From JAYZVT01 sp050248375 (lineage in GTDB: Bacteria; Pseudomonadota; Alphaproteobacteria; Rhizobiales; Methyloligellaceae): 39,272 nucleotides of DNA. The notes below the pieces were generated by a model. The model was not told the DNA's origin. It ran no database searches and saw nothing but the letters and a program-made list of their open reading frames with translations. Of the stretch, positions 23,802-31,092 are shown piece by piece. The stretch lies in NCBI GenBank assembly GCA_050248375.1, contig JBFWSL010000003.1, positions 1-39,272 on the forward strand, read 5' to 3'. Within the stretch, counting starts at the first letter, position 1. Each line of letters begins with the position of its first letter. A program made the position numbers and the translations under genes.

Positions 23802-24683
23802 TCATCGGAGCTCCTTCTCGAACCAGTGATCGGGATAGGGATCGTCGTTGAAGGGCGGCACTTCGACATAGCCATTCTTGCGGTACAGGGCCTGCGCCTC
23901 GGTCAGCGCCTTGTTGGTGTCGAGGCGCAGCGTGCGAAAGCCCAGTTTTCGCGCGCAGTCCTCCAGCGCCTCGATCATGCGCTGGCCGATACCCAGGCCC
24001 CTCGCCTCCTCCGCGACCCAGACGCGCTTGATGTCGCCGATGCCCTCGCCGGTGCGCTTGAGGGCGCCGCAGCCGACCGGCTCTCCGGCGAGCCGTGCGA
24101 TCAGGAAGACGCCATTCGGCGGCGCGAAATCACCAGGTCCCGCCGGCTGGGCGCGGGAGGGGTCGTAGCCCTGCTCGAAACGCCGGGCGATCTCCGCGAT
24201 ATAGGCGTCGAGACAACGCATGGCATCGGCGCTGCCGGCGGGCTCGGGCGCGATGTCCACTTCGCCCGCGCGTAGCAGCCGCTCGACCTCCGCCATGGCC
24301 GCGACAAGACGTTCGCGCTGGGTGCCGCGAAGGGGCTCCAGCAGCGCCAGCGCCGCGACGTCGGAACGGCGGTCGAGCTCCTTCAGCTCCCTGCGGCCGC
24401 GGGCGGTGAGCCGTGCGCGGCGCATGCGGGCGTCTCCGGCGCCGGCGACGGTCTCGATCAGGCCATCCGCCTCGAGCGACCGCAGCAGACGGCTCATATA
24501 GCCGGAATCGAGGCCGAGCCTGGCCCTCAGCTCGCGCACTTCCGCTCCCGACAGGCCGACCTCGAACATCAGGCGCGACTGGGCCAGCGGACGGGCGCGG
24601 CCGAGAAAGCGGTCGTCCAGGACACCGATCCTGCGGGTGACGGTGCGGTTGAAACGCCGGACCTGTTCGGTGGGCGGGATCAT
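23802..24683 (-). CDS. MarR-type regulator fused to GNAT acetyltransferase
   Basis: 293 residues with two domains. Residues 1-145 form a winged helix of the MarR family (AEVRELRARLGLDSGYMSRLLRSLEADGLI is the recognition part, AGDARMRRARLTARG the wing). Residues ~160-293 form a GNAT fold with the acetyl-CoA loop ARGLGIGQRMIEAL and ALYRKNGYVEV at the end. Such fusions are common; they are thought to regulate their own and nearby genes and to acetylate an unknown substrate. A perfect palindrome covers the start region, pointing to autorepression. Confidence 0.92.
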   Translation of the reverse strand: MIPPTEQVRRFNRTVTRRIGVLDDRFLGRARPLAQSRLMFEVGLSGAEVRELRARLGLDSGYMSRLLRSLEADGLIETVAGAGDARMRRARLTARGRRELKELDRRSDVAALALLEPLRGTQRERLVAAMAEVERLLRAGEVDIAPEPAGSADAMRCLDAYIAEIARRFEQGYDPSRAQPAGPGDFAPPNGVFLIARLAGEPVGCGALKRTGEGIGDIKRVWVAEEARGLGIGQRMIEALEDCARKLGFRTLRLDTNKALTEAQALYRKNGYVEVPPFNDDPYPDHWFEKELR

Positions 24684-24704
24684 TATCTGACTTTAGTCAG
24701 ATAA
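24683..24704. promoter_or_regulatory. Perfect 22-bp palindrome, probable MarR operator
   Basis: TTATCTGACT (24683-24692) and AGTCAGATAA (24695-24704) are exact reverse complements separated by TT. The element abuts the ATG of the MarR-GNAT gene (24681-24683) and covers the place where a ribosome-binding site would be, so a bound dimer would block the gene. A half site, GTCAGATAA, recurs at 24749-24757 at the 3' end of the CoA transferase gene. Confidence 0.8.
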
Positions 24705-24749
24705 CTACGCGTTCACAATCCGATTCCGCATATCGGGTTTAACAGGTTG

Positions 24750-25970
24750 TCAGATAACGCCTTTCTTTCTGAGCCCGGCGATGGCCGCGGCATCGAGGCC
24801 GCACAGGGCGGCAAGGATGGCATCGCTGTCCGCGCCGAGCAGCGGGCCCGGCGACTCAACCTTGCCGGGCGTTTCGGACAGCCGCGGCACCACGTTGGGC
24901 AGCGTCACCGGCCTGCCCTGCCAGTCGGGCACCTCGACCATGGTGCCGCGCGCTTGGACATGGGGATCGGCGAAGATGTCGGCGATGGTGTTGACCGGCG
25001 CGGCCGGCACCTCGAAGGCGAGGCATTTCTCCATGAGTTCATCACGGCCGAGACCGGCGACCAGTTCGGTGACCAGACGGTCCACCTCGGCATAGGCGGC
25101 GAGCCTGCGGTCGACCCGGCCATAAACGTCCGGCGCGGCCAGCTCCGGCCTGCCCATCATCTCGCAGAAGCGCTCGAACATGCGGTCGGAGGTGCAGGCG
25201 ATGGCGAGCCATCTGCCGTCGCGGGTGCGGTAGTGGCCATGTGGCACGGCGTTGATGGTCTTCGTCCCCTCCCGCTCGCGCACGAAGCCGGTCTCGGCAT
25301 AGGCCGGGGCCAGCTCGTCGAGCACGCGGAAGATGGATTCGTAGAGGCTCACATCCACGATCTGTCCGCGGCCGGTGCGGTCGCGGGCGCGCAGGGCCAC
25401 CATGACCCCCAGCGCTCCGAACAGGCCGGTGATGTAATCCGCGAGCGAAGTGGAGCCCGGCGTCACCGGCGGACCGCCCGGCATGCCGGCCAGATGGACG
25501 AGGCCGCCGAAGGCATGCGCGATGCGCGCGAAGCCGGGCCGGTCGCGATAGGGACCGTCCTGGCCATAACCGGAGACGCGCAGCAGGACGAGGCCCGGAT
25601 TGACCTGGTGCAGGACATCCCAGCCGAGCCCCCACCTTTCGAGGGTGCCCGGCCGGAAGTTCTCGCAGACCACGTCGGCCTTCGCCGCGAGCTTCTTGAA
25701 GATTTCCACGCCCTCGGGCTTGCGCAGGTCGAGGGTCAGCGAACGCTTGTTGCGCGCCTCGCTCTTCCAGGCGAGCGTGTCGCCGCCGTCCTTGCGGGTT
25801 CCATAGCGCCGCCAGGGATCGCCGCCGTCGGGACGCTCGATCTTGATGACCTCGGCGCCGAACTCGCTCAGCGCCGCGGCGGCGAAGGGCGCGGCGATGA
25901 AGGTGGCGATGTCGAGAACGCGGATGCCCCCGAGAGCGGGCGCGCCGCCCGCAGGCTCAGTCGGCGCCAT
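24750..25970 (-). CDS. CaiB/BaiF family (class III) CoA transferase
   Basis: 406 residues, the normal size for this family, which moves CoA between carboxylic acids through an enzyme-bound anhydride. N-terminal RVLDIATFIAAPFAAAALSEFGAEVIKIE is typical; the catalytic Asp is expected in TSLADYITGLFGALG. Other family blocks are NKRSLTLDLRKPEG, ENFRPGTLERWGLG and YQDGPYRDRPGFA-like GYGQDGPYRDRPGFA. Acyl substrates cannot be read from the sequence. Its first 14 bases overlap the xseB end. It takes the place where ispA is commonly found between xseB and dxs. Confidence 0.92.
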   Translation of the reverse strand: MAPTEPAGGAPALGGIRVLDIATFIAAPFAAAALSEFGAEVIKIERPDGGDPWRRYGTRKDGGDTLAWKSEARNKRSLTLDLRKPEGVEIFKKLAAKADVVCENFRPGTLERWGLGWDVLHQVNPGLVLLRVSGYGQDGPYRDRPGFARIAHAFGGLVHLAGMPGGPPVTPGSTSLADYITGLFGALGVMVALRARDRTGRGQIVDVSLYESIFRVLDELAPAYAETGFVREREGTKTINAVPHGHYRTRDGRWLAIACTSDRMFERFCEMMGRPELAAPDVYGRVDRRLAAYAEVDRLVTELVAGLGRDELMEKCLAFEVPAAPVNTIADIFADPHVQARGTMVEVPDWQGRPVTLPNVVPRLSETPGKVESPGPLLGADSDAILAALCGLDAAAIAGLRKKGVI

Positions 25971-26217
25971 CGAGCGGGACCGTGCCCGCGGGCCGGTTTT
26001 CGCCGTCGAGCCTGATCTTCTCCACCTTGGCCTCGGCGGACTTCAGCAGCTTGTCGCAATGGGCCCGCAGGGCCTCGCCGCGCTCGTAAATGGCAATGGA
26101 TTCCTCGAGTTCGACCTTGCCGGCCTCGAGCTTGGCGACGATGGCCTCCAGCTCCCCGAGCGCCTGCTCGAAGGACATGGACGCGATGTCGCCGGATTTG
26201 GCGGGTGCCTTGCTCAT
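25957..26217 (-). CDS. xseB: Exodeoxyribonuclease VII small subunit
   Basis: 86 residues, the usual size. It holds the family core SFEQALGELEAIVAKLEAGKVELEESIAIYERGEALRAHC, predicted as two amphipathic helices that bind the large subunit XseA. Together they degrade single-stranded DNA to oligonucleotides. It overlaps the CoA transferase gene by 14 bases and follows the HDAC-like gene by 31 bases. Confidence 0.96.
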   Translation of the reverse strand: MSKAPAKSGDIASMSFEQALGELEAIVAKLEAGKVELEESIAIYERGEALRAHCDKLLKSAEAKVEKIRLDGENRPAGTVPLDGAD

Positions 26218-26248
26218 GGGACTTCCCTAAAAGGGTTCGCCCGCCGGT

Positions 26249-27181
26249 TCAAGCGGCGGCTTCCATCAGCGCGCGGACATGCACGGCGACGGACTTGGAC
26301 AGCCCCTCTAGATCGTAGCCGCCCTCCAGCATGGACACGACACGGCCCTCGCAATTCCGGTCGGCGCACTCCAGCAGCTTGAAGGTGGCCCAGTGGAAGT
26401 CTTCCTCGGTGAGTTCGAGGCCGCCCAGGGGATCGCGGCGATGGGCGTCGAATCCGGCCGAGATCAGGATGATATCGGGGCGGAAGGTATCGAGCGTGGG
26501 CAGGATGCGGGTGCGGAAAGCCTCGCGGAATTTCTCCCCGCCGTCGCCGGAGCGCAGCGGCGCGTTGAAGATGTTGCCGACGCCGCTCTCGTTGACCGCG
26601 CCGGTGCCGGGGAACAGCGGCATCTGGTGGGTGGAGGCGAAATACAGGTCCCTGTCCTCCCAGAACATGGCCTGGGTGCCGTTGCCGTGATGCACGTCGA
26701 AATCGACCACGGCGATACGCTCCGCCCCATGCCTGGCGCGGGCGTGCAGACCGGCGATGGCGATGCTGTTGAAGACGCAGAAGCCCATGGGCCGGGATTG
26801 CTCGGCGTGATGGCCGCAGGGGCGCACGCCGCAGAAGGCGTTCTTCTGTTCGCCGGTCATGACCGCGTCCACGGCGCGGATGCCCGAGCCGACGGCCCGC
26901 AGGGCCGCGTCCCAGCTCTTGGGCGACAGCACGGTGTCGGGATCGAGACGCACAAGCCCTTCCGTGGGCGTGGCTTCGCGAATGGCCTCGATGTACTCCG
27001 CCGGGTGGGCGCGGGCGATATCCTCCACATCGGCGAGCGGGGCTTCCTCGCGCACGAGATCGTTGAAGATCTCGTGGGAAAGCACCTTCTTGACCGCGCG
27101 CAGACGATCCGGCCGCTCGGGATGACCGTAACCGGTGTCGTGCTCGATGCAGATGTCGTGCGTCAGGTAGAGTGTCGGCAT
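26249..27181 (-). CDS. Histone deacetylase-like amidohydrolase (class II type)
   Basis: 310 residues of the HDAC/acetoin-utilisation/acetylpolyamine amidohydrolase family. The active-site His pair is H124-H125 (RPCGHHAE; most members have RPPGHH). The zinc and charge-relay motif DFDVHHGNGTQ is at 160-170, the second zinc Asp in SAGFDAHRRDPLGG, and the catalytic Tyr in LEGGYDLEGL. The natural substrate in bacteria may be acetylated lysine or polyamines. It leads the block to xseB, an arrangement frequent in alphaproteobacteria. No ribosome-binding site stronger than average is seen. Confidence 0.94.
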   Translation of the reverse strand: MPTLYLTHDICIEHDTGYGHPERPDRLRAVKKVLSHEIFNDLVREEAPLADVEDIARAHPAEYIEAIREATPTEGLVRLDPDTVLSPKSWDAALRAVGSGIRAVDAVMTGEQKNAFCGVRPCGHHAEQSRPMGFCVFNSIAIAGLHARARHGAERIAVVDFDVHHGNGTQAMFWEDRDLYFASTHQMPLFPGTGAVNESGVGNIFNAPLRSGDGGEKFREAFRTRILPTLDTFRPDIILISAGFDAHRRDPLGGLELTEEDFHWATFKLLECADRNCEGRVVSMLEGGYDLEGLSKSVAVHVRALMEAAA

Positions 27182-27254
27182 GCGGGGACGTTCCTCTTCG
27201 CCTTCTTGAGGTTAACCTACCCCCCGCGAGGCCGCTGTCACAATAGCCCCCTTG

Positions 27255-27273
27255 GCGGAACTCTATCCGGCCA
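27255..27273. repeat. 19-bp direct repeat flanking hicAB, left copy
   Basis: GCGGAACTCTATCCGGCCA, identical to 28023-28041. The two copies bracket a ~750-bp segment that contains only hicA and hicB. The right copy belongs to the 3' end of the acyl-CoA dehydrogenase gene, so this left copy looks like a duplicated fragment of that gene end. Confidence 0.85.
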
Positions 27274-27299
27274 CGGAGCCAAGGGATGGAGGAATGACC

Positions 27300-27704
27300 C
27301 TAGCCCGCGATCTTGTCGCGCGCGGCGCTGGCAAGGAAGGCCGAGCGGGTGAGCCCGCGCGCCCGTGCCGCGGCATCCACCGCCTCCAGCAGGCCGGCGT
27401 CCATGGTGATGTTGATCCGCTGGCTGCGTCCGGCGTCGGCCAGCAGCGGCAGCATGGCCGCCAGCGCGCCACCGGCGACCTCTTCCGCCACGTCCGGGGC
27501 CGATCGCAAGGTGTCTGCCTTGGAAGGGGCGGGAACCGCACGGCCCGCCGACGCCTCGGCCTCCGCCCACAGGCGCATGGCCTCCGCACCCGCGCGCATG
27601 GCATCGGGTACGCTGCGGCCGGAAGCCGTGCAGCCGGGCAGGTCCGGCACCGTGACGTCATAGCCGCCTGCACGCGCATGCAGAAGGGCCATGTAGTATC
27701 GCAT
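27300..27704 (-). CDS. hicB: HicB-type antitoxin
   Basis: 134 residues. The N-terminal half is the HicB RNase-H-like fold (YYMALLHARAGGYDVTVPDLPGCTASG). The C-terminal half is a ribbon-helix-helix DNA-binding part (RINITMDAGLLEAVDAAARARGLTRSAFLASAARDKI). HicB binds HicA and represses the operon. The start at 27704 is set by GAGGAGGAAG just upstream on this strand. It lies 36 bases after hicA in the usual hicA-hicB order. Confidence 0.93.
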   Translation of the reverse strand: MRYYMALLHARAGGYDVTVPDLPGCTASGRSVPDAMRAGAEAMRLWAEAEASAGRAVPAPSKADTLRSAPDVAEEVAGGALAAMLPLLADAGRSQRINITMDAGLLEAVDAAARARGLTRSAFLASAARDKIAG

Positions 27705-27740
27705 ATCTTCCTCCTCGTTCCGTCCGGACAACAGGAGCAA

Positions 27741-27932
27741 CTAGCGCCAGCCCGCTTGCCTGTAGATCGCGCGCACCAGGCCGGGCGACATATCCTTCAC
27801 CGGGTGCGTCAGCACGATGGTGCCCTTCCGCGGGTGCTGGAACACGTGATGGTCGCCGGATACGCGGACGAGAACCCAGCCGTCCGCCTTCAGCCTGCGG
27901 ATGATCTTGCGGCTGTTGCGTTCCATGCCCAT
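27741..27932 (-). CDS. hicA: HicA-type mRNA interferase toxin
   Basis: 61-63 residues, typical for HicA, a small double-stranded-RNA-binding-fold toxin that cleaves mRNA. The catalytic His lies in VSGDHHVFQHP, and KIIRRLKADGW and the final IYRQAGW are family features. Starts at 27932 (MGMERNS) or 27926 (MERNS) are both possible; GAGCGGG lies just ahead of the first. The promoter and a palindrome lie directly upstream. Flanking repeats suggest that the pair arrived as a unit. Confidence 0.93.
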   Translation of the reverse strand: MGMERNSRKIIRRLKADGWVLVRVSGDHHVFQHPRKGTIVLTHPVKDMSPGLVRAIYRQAGWR

Positions 27933-27939
27933 CCCGCTC

Positions 27940-27959
27940 GTGTGTCTATATGTACACAC
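27940..27959. promoter_or_regulatory. hicAB promoter region with operator-like inverted repeat
   Basis: GTGTGT (27940-27945) and ACACAC (27954-27959) form a 6-bp inverted repeat with an 8-base centre. On the minus strand a -35 box TTGCGG lies 17 bases ahead of TACATA, and the -10 box falls inside the palindrome. That is the expected position for repression by the ribbon-helix-helix domain of HicB. Confidence 0.6.
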
Positions 27960-28022
27960 CCATGAAAATAGCCGCAAGTATAATGTGTATTATTATGCGT
28001 ATTCGCCGTGCCGCGGCAGCGC

Positions 28023-28041
28023 GCGGAACTCTATCCGGCCA
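28023..28041. repeat. 19-bp direct repeat flanking hicAB, right copy
   Basis: Identical to 27255-27273. On the minus strand it reads TGGCCGGATAGAGTTCCGC and includes the last two codons and the TAG stop of the acyl-CoA dehydrogenase gene. Insertion at this place left the gene intact. Confidence 0.85.
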
Positions 28042-29800
28042 GGGCGGGGTCGGCCGCGCCGAGCACGGATAGCGCGCCTTCGGTGACCGAACCGGCCAGT
28101 CCCCTCGCCTCGGTGCAATGGTGCTCCGCGAAATGGCGGGCCAGCGCGGTCATGCGGCCGGGGCCGCCTTCGCGGCTTTCCGCCAGCGCGCCACGGGCGA
28201 GATAGCAGCCGCCCGAGGCCACGCCGAACAGACGCAGATAGGGCGTGGCGCCTGCCAGGGCTGCCTGCGGATCGCCGGCGAGCGCCGTAAGCAGCCATGC
28301 GGTCGCCTCCTCCAAGGCGCCCACCGCCTCCTCCAGCCGCTCGGCGGTCCTGCCGAAGGCGGGCAGGTTCGAGGCTTTCACCTCGCCGGCGATGGCTCTC
28401 ATCCCGGCGATGTGCCGGCGCACCGTCTCGCCCTGCTCCAGGGCCAGTTTGCGGGTGACCAGGTCGATGGCCTGGATGCCGTTGGTGCCCTCGTAGATCG
28501 GCGCGATGCGCGCGTCGCGCAGATGCTGGGCGGCGCCCGTCTCCTCGATGAAGCCCATGCCGCCATGGACCTGGATGCCCGTGGAAGCGACCTCGACGCC
28601 GATGTCGGTGGACCACGCCTTGGCCACCGGCGTGAGCAGGCTGCCGAGGGCATGGGCCCGCTTTCGACCCGCCTCATCGGGAAGCCGCTCGGCGAGATCG
28701 AGCGCGCGCGCGGTGGCGTAGCAGATGGCGCGGGCGGCGGCGGTCCTGGCCTGCATGGAGAGCAGCATGCGGCGCACGTCGGGATGCCTGACGATGGGCA
28801 CGGGCCCGGCATCGCCGCCCAGATGCCCCTGCCTGCGCTCATGGGCGAAGGCGATGGCCTGCTGGGTCGCGCGCTCGGCGATGCCGACACCCTGGATGCC
28901 GACGGCGAGCCGGGCGCGGTTCATCATGGTGAACATGGCCGCGAGGCCGTGGTTCTTTTCTCCCACGAGCCAGCCGGTGGCACCGCCCCCGTCGCCCATC
29001 TGCATGACGCAGGTGGGGCTGGCGTGAATGCCGAGCTTGTGCTCCAGCGAGACGCATCTGATGTCGTTGCGCTCGCCGAGCGATCCGTCGGCCCTGACCA
29101 GGAACTTCGGCACCAGGAAAAGCGAAATGCCCTTCGTGCCCTCGGGCGCATCGGGCAGGCGGGCCAGGATCATGTGCACGATGTTGTCGGTGAGGTCGTG
29201 CTCGCCGTAGGTGATGAAGATCTTGGTGCCGGTGAGCTTGTAGCTGCCGTCTGGCTGGGGCACGGCCCGGGTCTTCAGCAGGCGCAGGTCCGAGCCCGCC
29301 TGCGGTTCGGTGAGCTGCATGGAGCCGGTCCATTCCCCGGAGACCATCTTCTCCAGATAGACGGCCTTGAGATCGTCGGAACCATGCAGCCCGAGCGCCT
29401 CGGCCGCGCCCTGGGTCAGCATGGGGTTGAGCGAGAAAGCCATGCTGGCCGACTGCCACATCTCGCAAACAGCCATCGACAGCATGATGGGCAGCCCCTG
29501 CCCGCCGAAGCTTTCGGGCAGTTGCAGGCTGCCCCAGCCGGCCTCCACCCATTGTTCGTAGACCTCGCGCCAGCCCTTCGGCAGCGCGACGGCGCCGTCC
29601 TTCAGCGCCGCGCCCTCAAGGTCGCCCTGCCGGTTCAGGGGGCCGATCCGCTCGCCGGCGAAGCGTCCCGCCTCATCGAGCACGGCATTCACCGTATCGG
29701 CATCCAGATCACCGAAGACGCCCTGCTCCAGCAGGTCCTGCATTCCCGCGATCTGGTTGAGCGTGAATGCGATGTCGCTCACGGGGGCGCGATAGGACAT
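28031..29800 (-). CDS. Acyl-CoA dehydrogenase with C-terminal extension (DmdC/FadE5-like)
   Basis: 589 residues, about 200 more than a classical acyl-CoA dehydrogenase, as in the DmdC/AcdB-type group with an extra C-terminal domain. FAD-dependent alpha,beta-dehydrogenation of an acyl-CoA is expected. Blocks seen: MQLTEPQAGSDLRLLKTRA (FAD), TKIFITYGEHDL, IQVHGGMGFIEETGAAQHLRDARI, and the catalytic Glu in APIYEGTNGIQAIDL. The start at 29800 has GGGAGGTCAA directly upstream. Chain-length specificity cannot be deduced; 3-methylmercaptopropionyl-CoA is one possibility. Its last codons form one copy of the direct repeat around hicAB. Confidence 0.94.
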   Translation of the reverse strand: MSYRAPVSDIAFTLNQIAGMQDLLEQGVFGDLDADTVNAVLDEAGRFAGERIGPLNRQGDLEGAALKDGAVALPKGWREVYEQWVEAGWGSLQLPESFGGQGLPIMLSMAVCEMWQSASMAFSLNPMLTQGAAEALGLHGSDDLKAVYLEKMVSGEWTGSMQLTEPQAGSDLRLLKTRAVPQPDGSYKLTGTKIFITYGEHDLTDNIVHMILARLPDAPEGTKGISLFLVPKFLVRADGSLGERNDIRCVSLEHKLGIHASPTCVMQMGDGGGATGWLVGEKNHGLAAMFTMMNRARLAVGIQGVGIAERATQQAIAFAHERRQGHLGGDAGPVPIVRHPDVRRMLLSMQARTAAARAICYATARALDLAERLPDEAGRKRAHALGSLLTPVAKAWSTDIGVEVASTGIQVHGGMGFIEETGAAQHLRDARIAPIYEGTNGIQAIDLVTRKLALEQGETVRRHIAGMRAIAGEVKASNLPAFGRTAERLEEAVGALEEATAWLLTALAGDPQAALAGATPYLRLFGVASGGCYLARGALAESREGGPGRMTALARHFAEHHCTEARGLAGSVTEGALSVLGAADPALAG

Positions 29801-29903
29801 TTGACCTCCCAGAATGCGTCCTGAGCGTGGTTGACCGCTGCGACGCGCCGCGCAACAAGAACGCCTGTCAGCCGTCGTTTCCCGACGGCGAACCGGCACT
29901 CTA

Positions 29904-29952
29904 GAGCGGGATGGGGAAAAGTGGGAACCGGTTTTCCGCCCGCATCCCGCTC
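29904..29952. repeat. Dispersed palindromic repeat, copy 4 (variant)
   Basis: GAGCGGGATG (29904-29913) and CATCCCGCTC (29943-29952) are exact reverse complements. Between them GGAAAA and TTTTCC form an inner inverted repeat. The design matches the other repeats of the window (GGAAAAGTGG core inside an outer palindrome) but the outer arms differ, so it is a second subtype. It lies in the shared upstream region of the acyl-CoA dehydrogenase and Sua5 genes. Confidence 0.85.
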
Positions 29953-30021
29953 CAGCTTATCCAGGGCAAGACCTGCCCGGCACGAAAGCCTCAGCGATAC
30001 CGGCCCCGGAGCGGCCAGACC

Positions 30022-30981
30022 TTGACCATATACTGCGCCACGACAGACGAGATCGCCCGCGCGGGGCGCAAGATCCGCGAAGGGGGACTGGTGGCCTTTC
30101 CCACCGAAACCGTCTACGGGCTGGGGGCCAATGCCCTCGACGGCATGGCGGTGGCCAGCCTCTACGAGGCCAAGGGACGGCCACGCTTCAACCCGCTGAT
30201 CGTGCATGTGCCGGACGCGGGGGCGGCCAGACAGCTCGGCATCATGACGCCGCTGGCGGCACGGCTGACTGACGCCTTGTGGCCGGGGCCGCTGACGCTG
30301 GTGCTGGACAAGACGCCGGATTGCCCGGTGGCCGAACTCGCCACCGCGGGACTGGACAGCGTGGCGTTGCGCGTGCCCTCCCACCCCCTTGCCCGGGCCT
30401 TGCTCAAGGCGGCGGAATGCCCGGTCGCCGCGCCAAGCGCCAACCGGTCGGGCCATGTCAGCCCCACGGCCGCGCGGCATGTGGAGGACGACTTCGCGGG
30501 CGCCATCGACATTCTCGACGGCGGCGCCTGCCCGCTCGGCATGGAATCCACCATCGTCGATGCGCGTGGAGAGGCACCGGTGCTTCTGCGCGCCGGCGCG
30601 GTGACGCGGGAGGAGATCGTCAAAGCGTCGGGTATGGACGTGGGCGTATCCGGCGGCTCCGCCGCGCGCCCGTCCGCGCCAGGACAACTGGAAAGTCATT
30701 ATGCTCCCAGAGCAAGACTGCGGCTGAACGCTACGGCGGCCATTACCGGCGAAGCGCTGCTCGCCTTCGGTCCGGCGCCGGAACATGACGGCCCGTCGAT
30801 CAATCTGAGCCCGGCCGGCGACCTGCGGGAAGCGGCGGCGCGGCTGTTCTCGGCCCTGCGCGAACTGGACGGCTCGGGGGCCGGCACCATTGCGGTCATG
30901 CCCATACCCTGCTCCGGCCTCGGCGAAGCCATCAACGACCGGCTGGCGCGGGCCGCTGCCCCGCGTCCGGGCGGGCGCTAG
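30022..30981 (+). CDS. L-threonylcarbamoyladenylate synthase, Sua5 type
   Basis: 319 residues from a TTG at 30022 with GGAG ten bases upstream; the family core starts a few residues later. It makes threonylcarbamoyl-AMP from threonine, bicarbonate and ATP for the t6A37 modification of tRNAs. The YrdC-like domain shows GLVAFPTETVYGLGANA, YEAKGRPRFNPLIVHV and CPVAAPSANRSGHVSPT. The linker PSAPGQLESHYAPRARL leads to the C-terminal Sua5 domain. The stop codon TAG is the first three bases of palindromic repeat copy 2. Confidence 0.94.
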   Translation: MTIYCATTDEIARAGRKIREGGLVAFPTETVYGLGANALDGMAVASLYEAKGRPRFNPLIVHVPDAGAARQLGIMTPLAARLTDALWPGPLTLVLDKTPDCPVAELATAGLDSVALRVPSHPLARALLKAAECPVAAPSANRSGHVSPTAARHVEDDFAGAIDILDGGACPLGMESTIVDARGEAPVLLRAGAVTREEIVKASGMDVGVSGGSAARPSAPGQLESHYAPRARLRLNATAAITGEALLAFGPAPEHDGPSINLSPAGDLREAAARLFSALRELDGSGAGTIAVMPIPCSGLGEAINDRLARAAAPRPGGR

Positions 30982-31092
30982 CGCATCATCCGGCCGAGTG
31001 GACTCGCTTGGCCGGTAAGATGATGCGCCAGATCATAGCTTGAGCATGATCTTATCGGAAAAGCGGTATCCGCTTTTCCGGATCATGCCCTA
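30979..31092. repeat. Dispersed palindromic repeat, copy 2
   Basis: The most complete copy. GCGCATCATC (30981-30990) pairs with GATGATGCGC (31019-31028). A second palindrome runs 31044-31088, with outer arms GCATGAT and ATCATGC and inner arms GGAAAAGCGG (31057-31066) and CCGCTTTTCC (31070-31079) around TAT. The element begins with the TAG stop of the Sua5 gene and ends with the stop of the converging Cys-rich gene (31092-31090), so it fills the whole gap. Confidence 0.9.
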
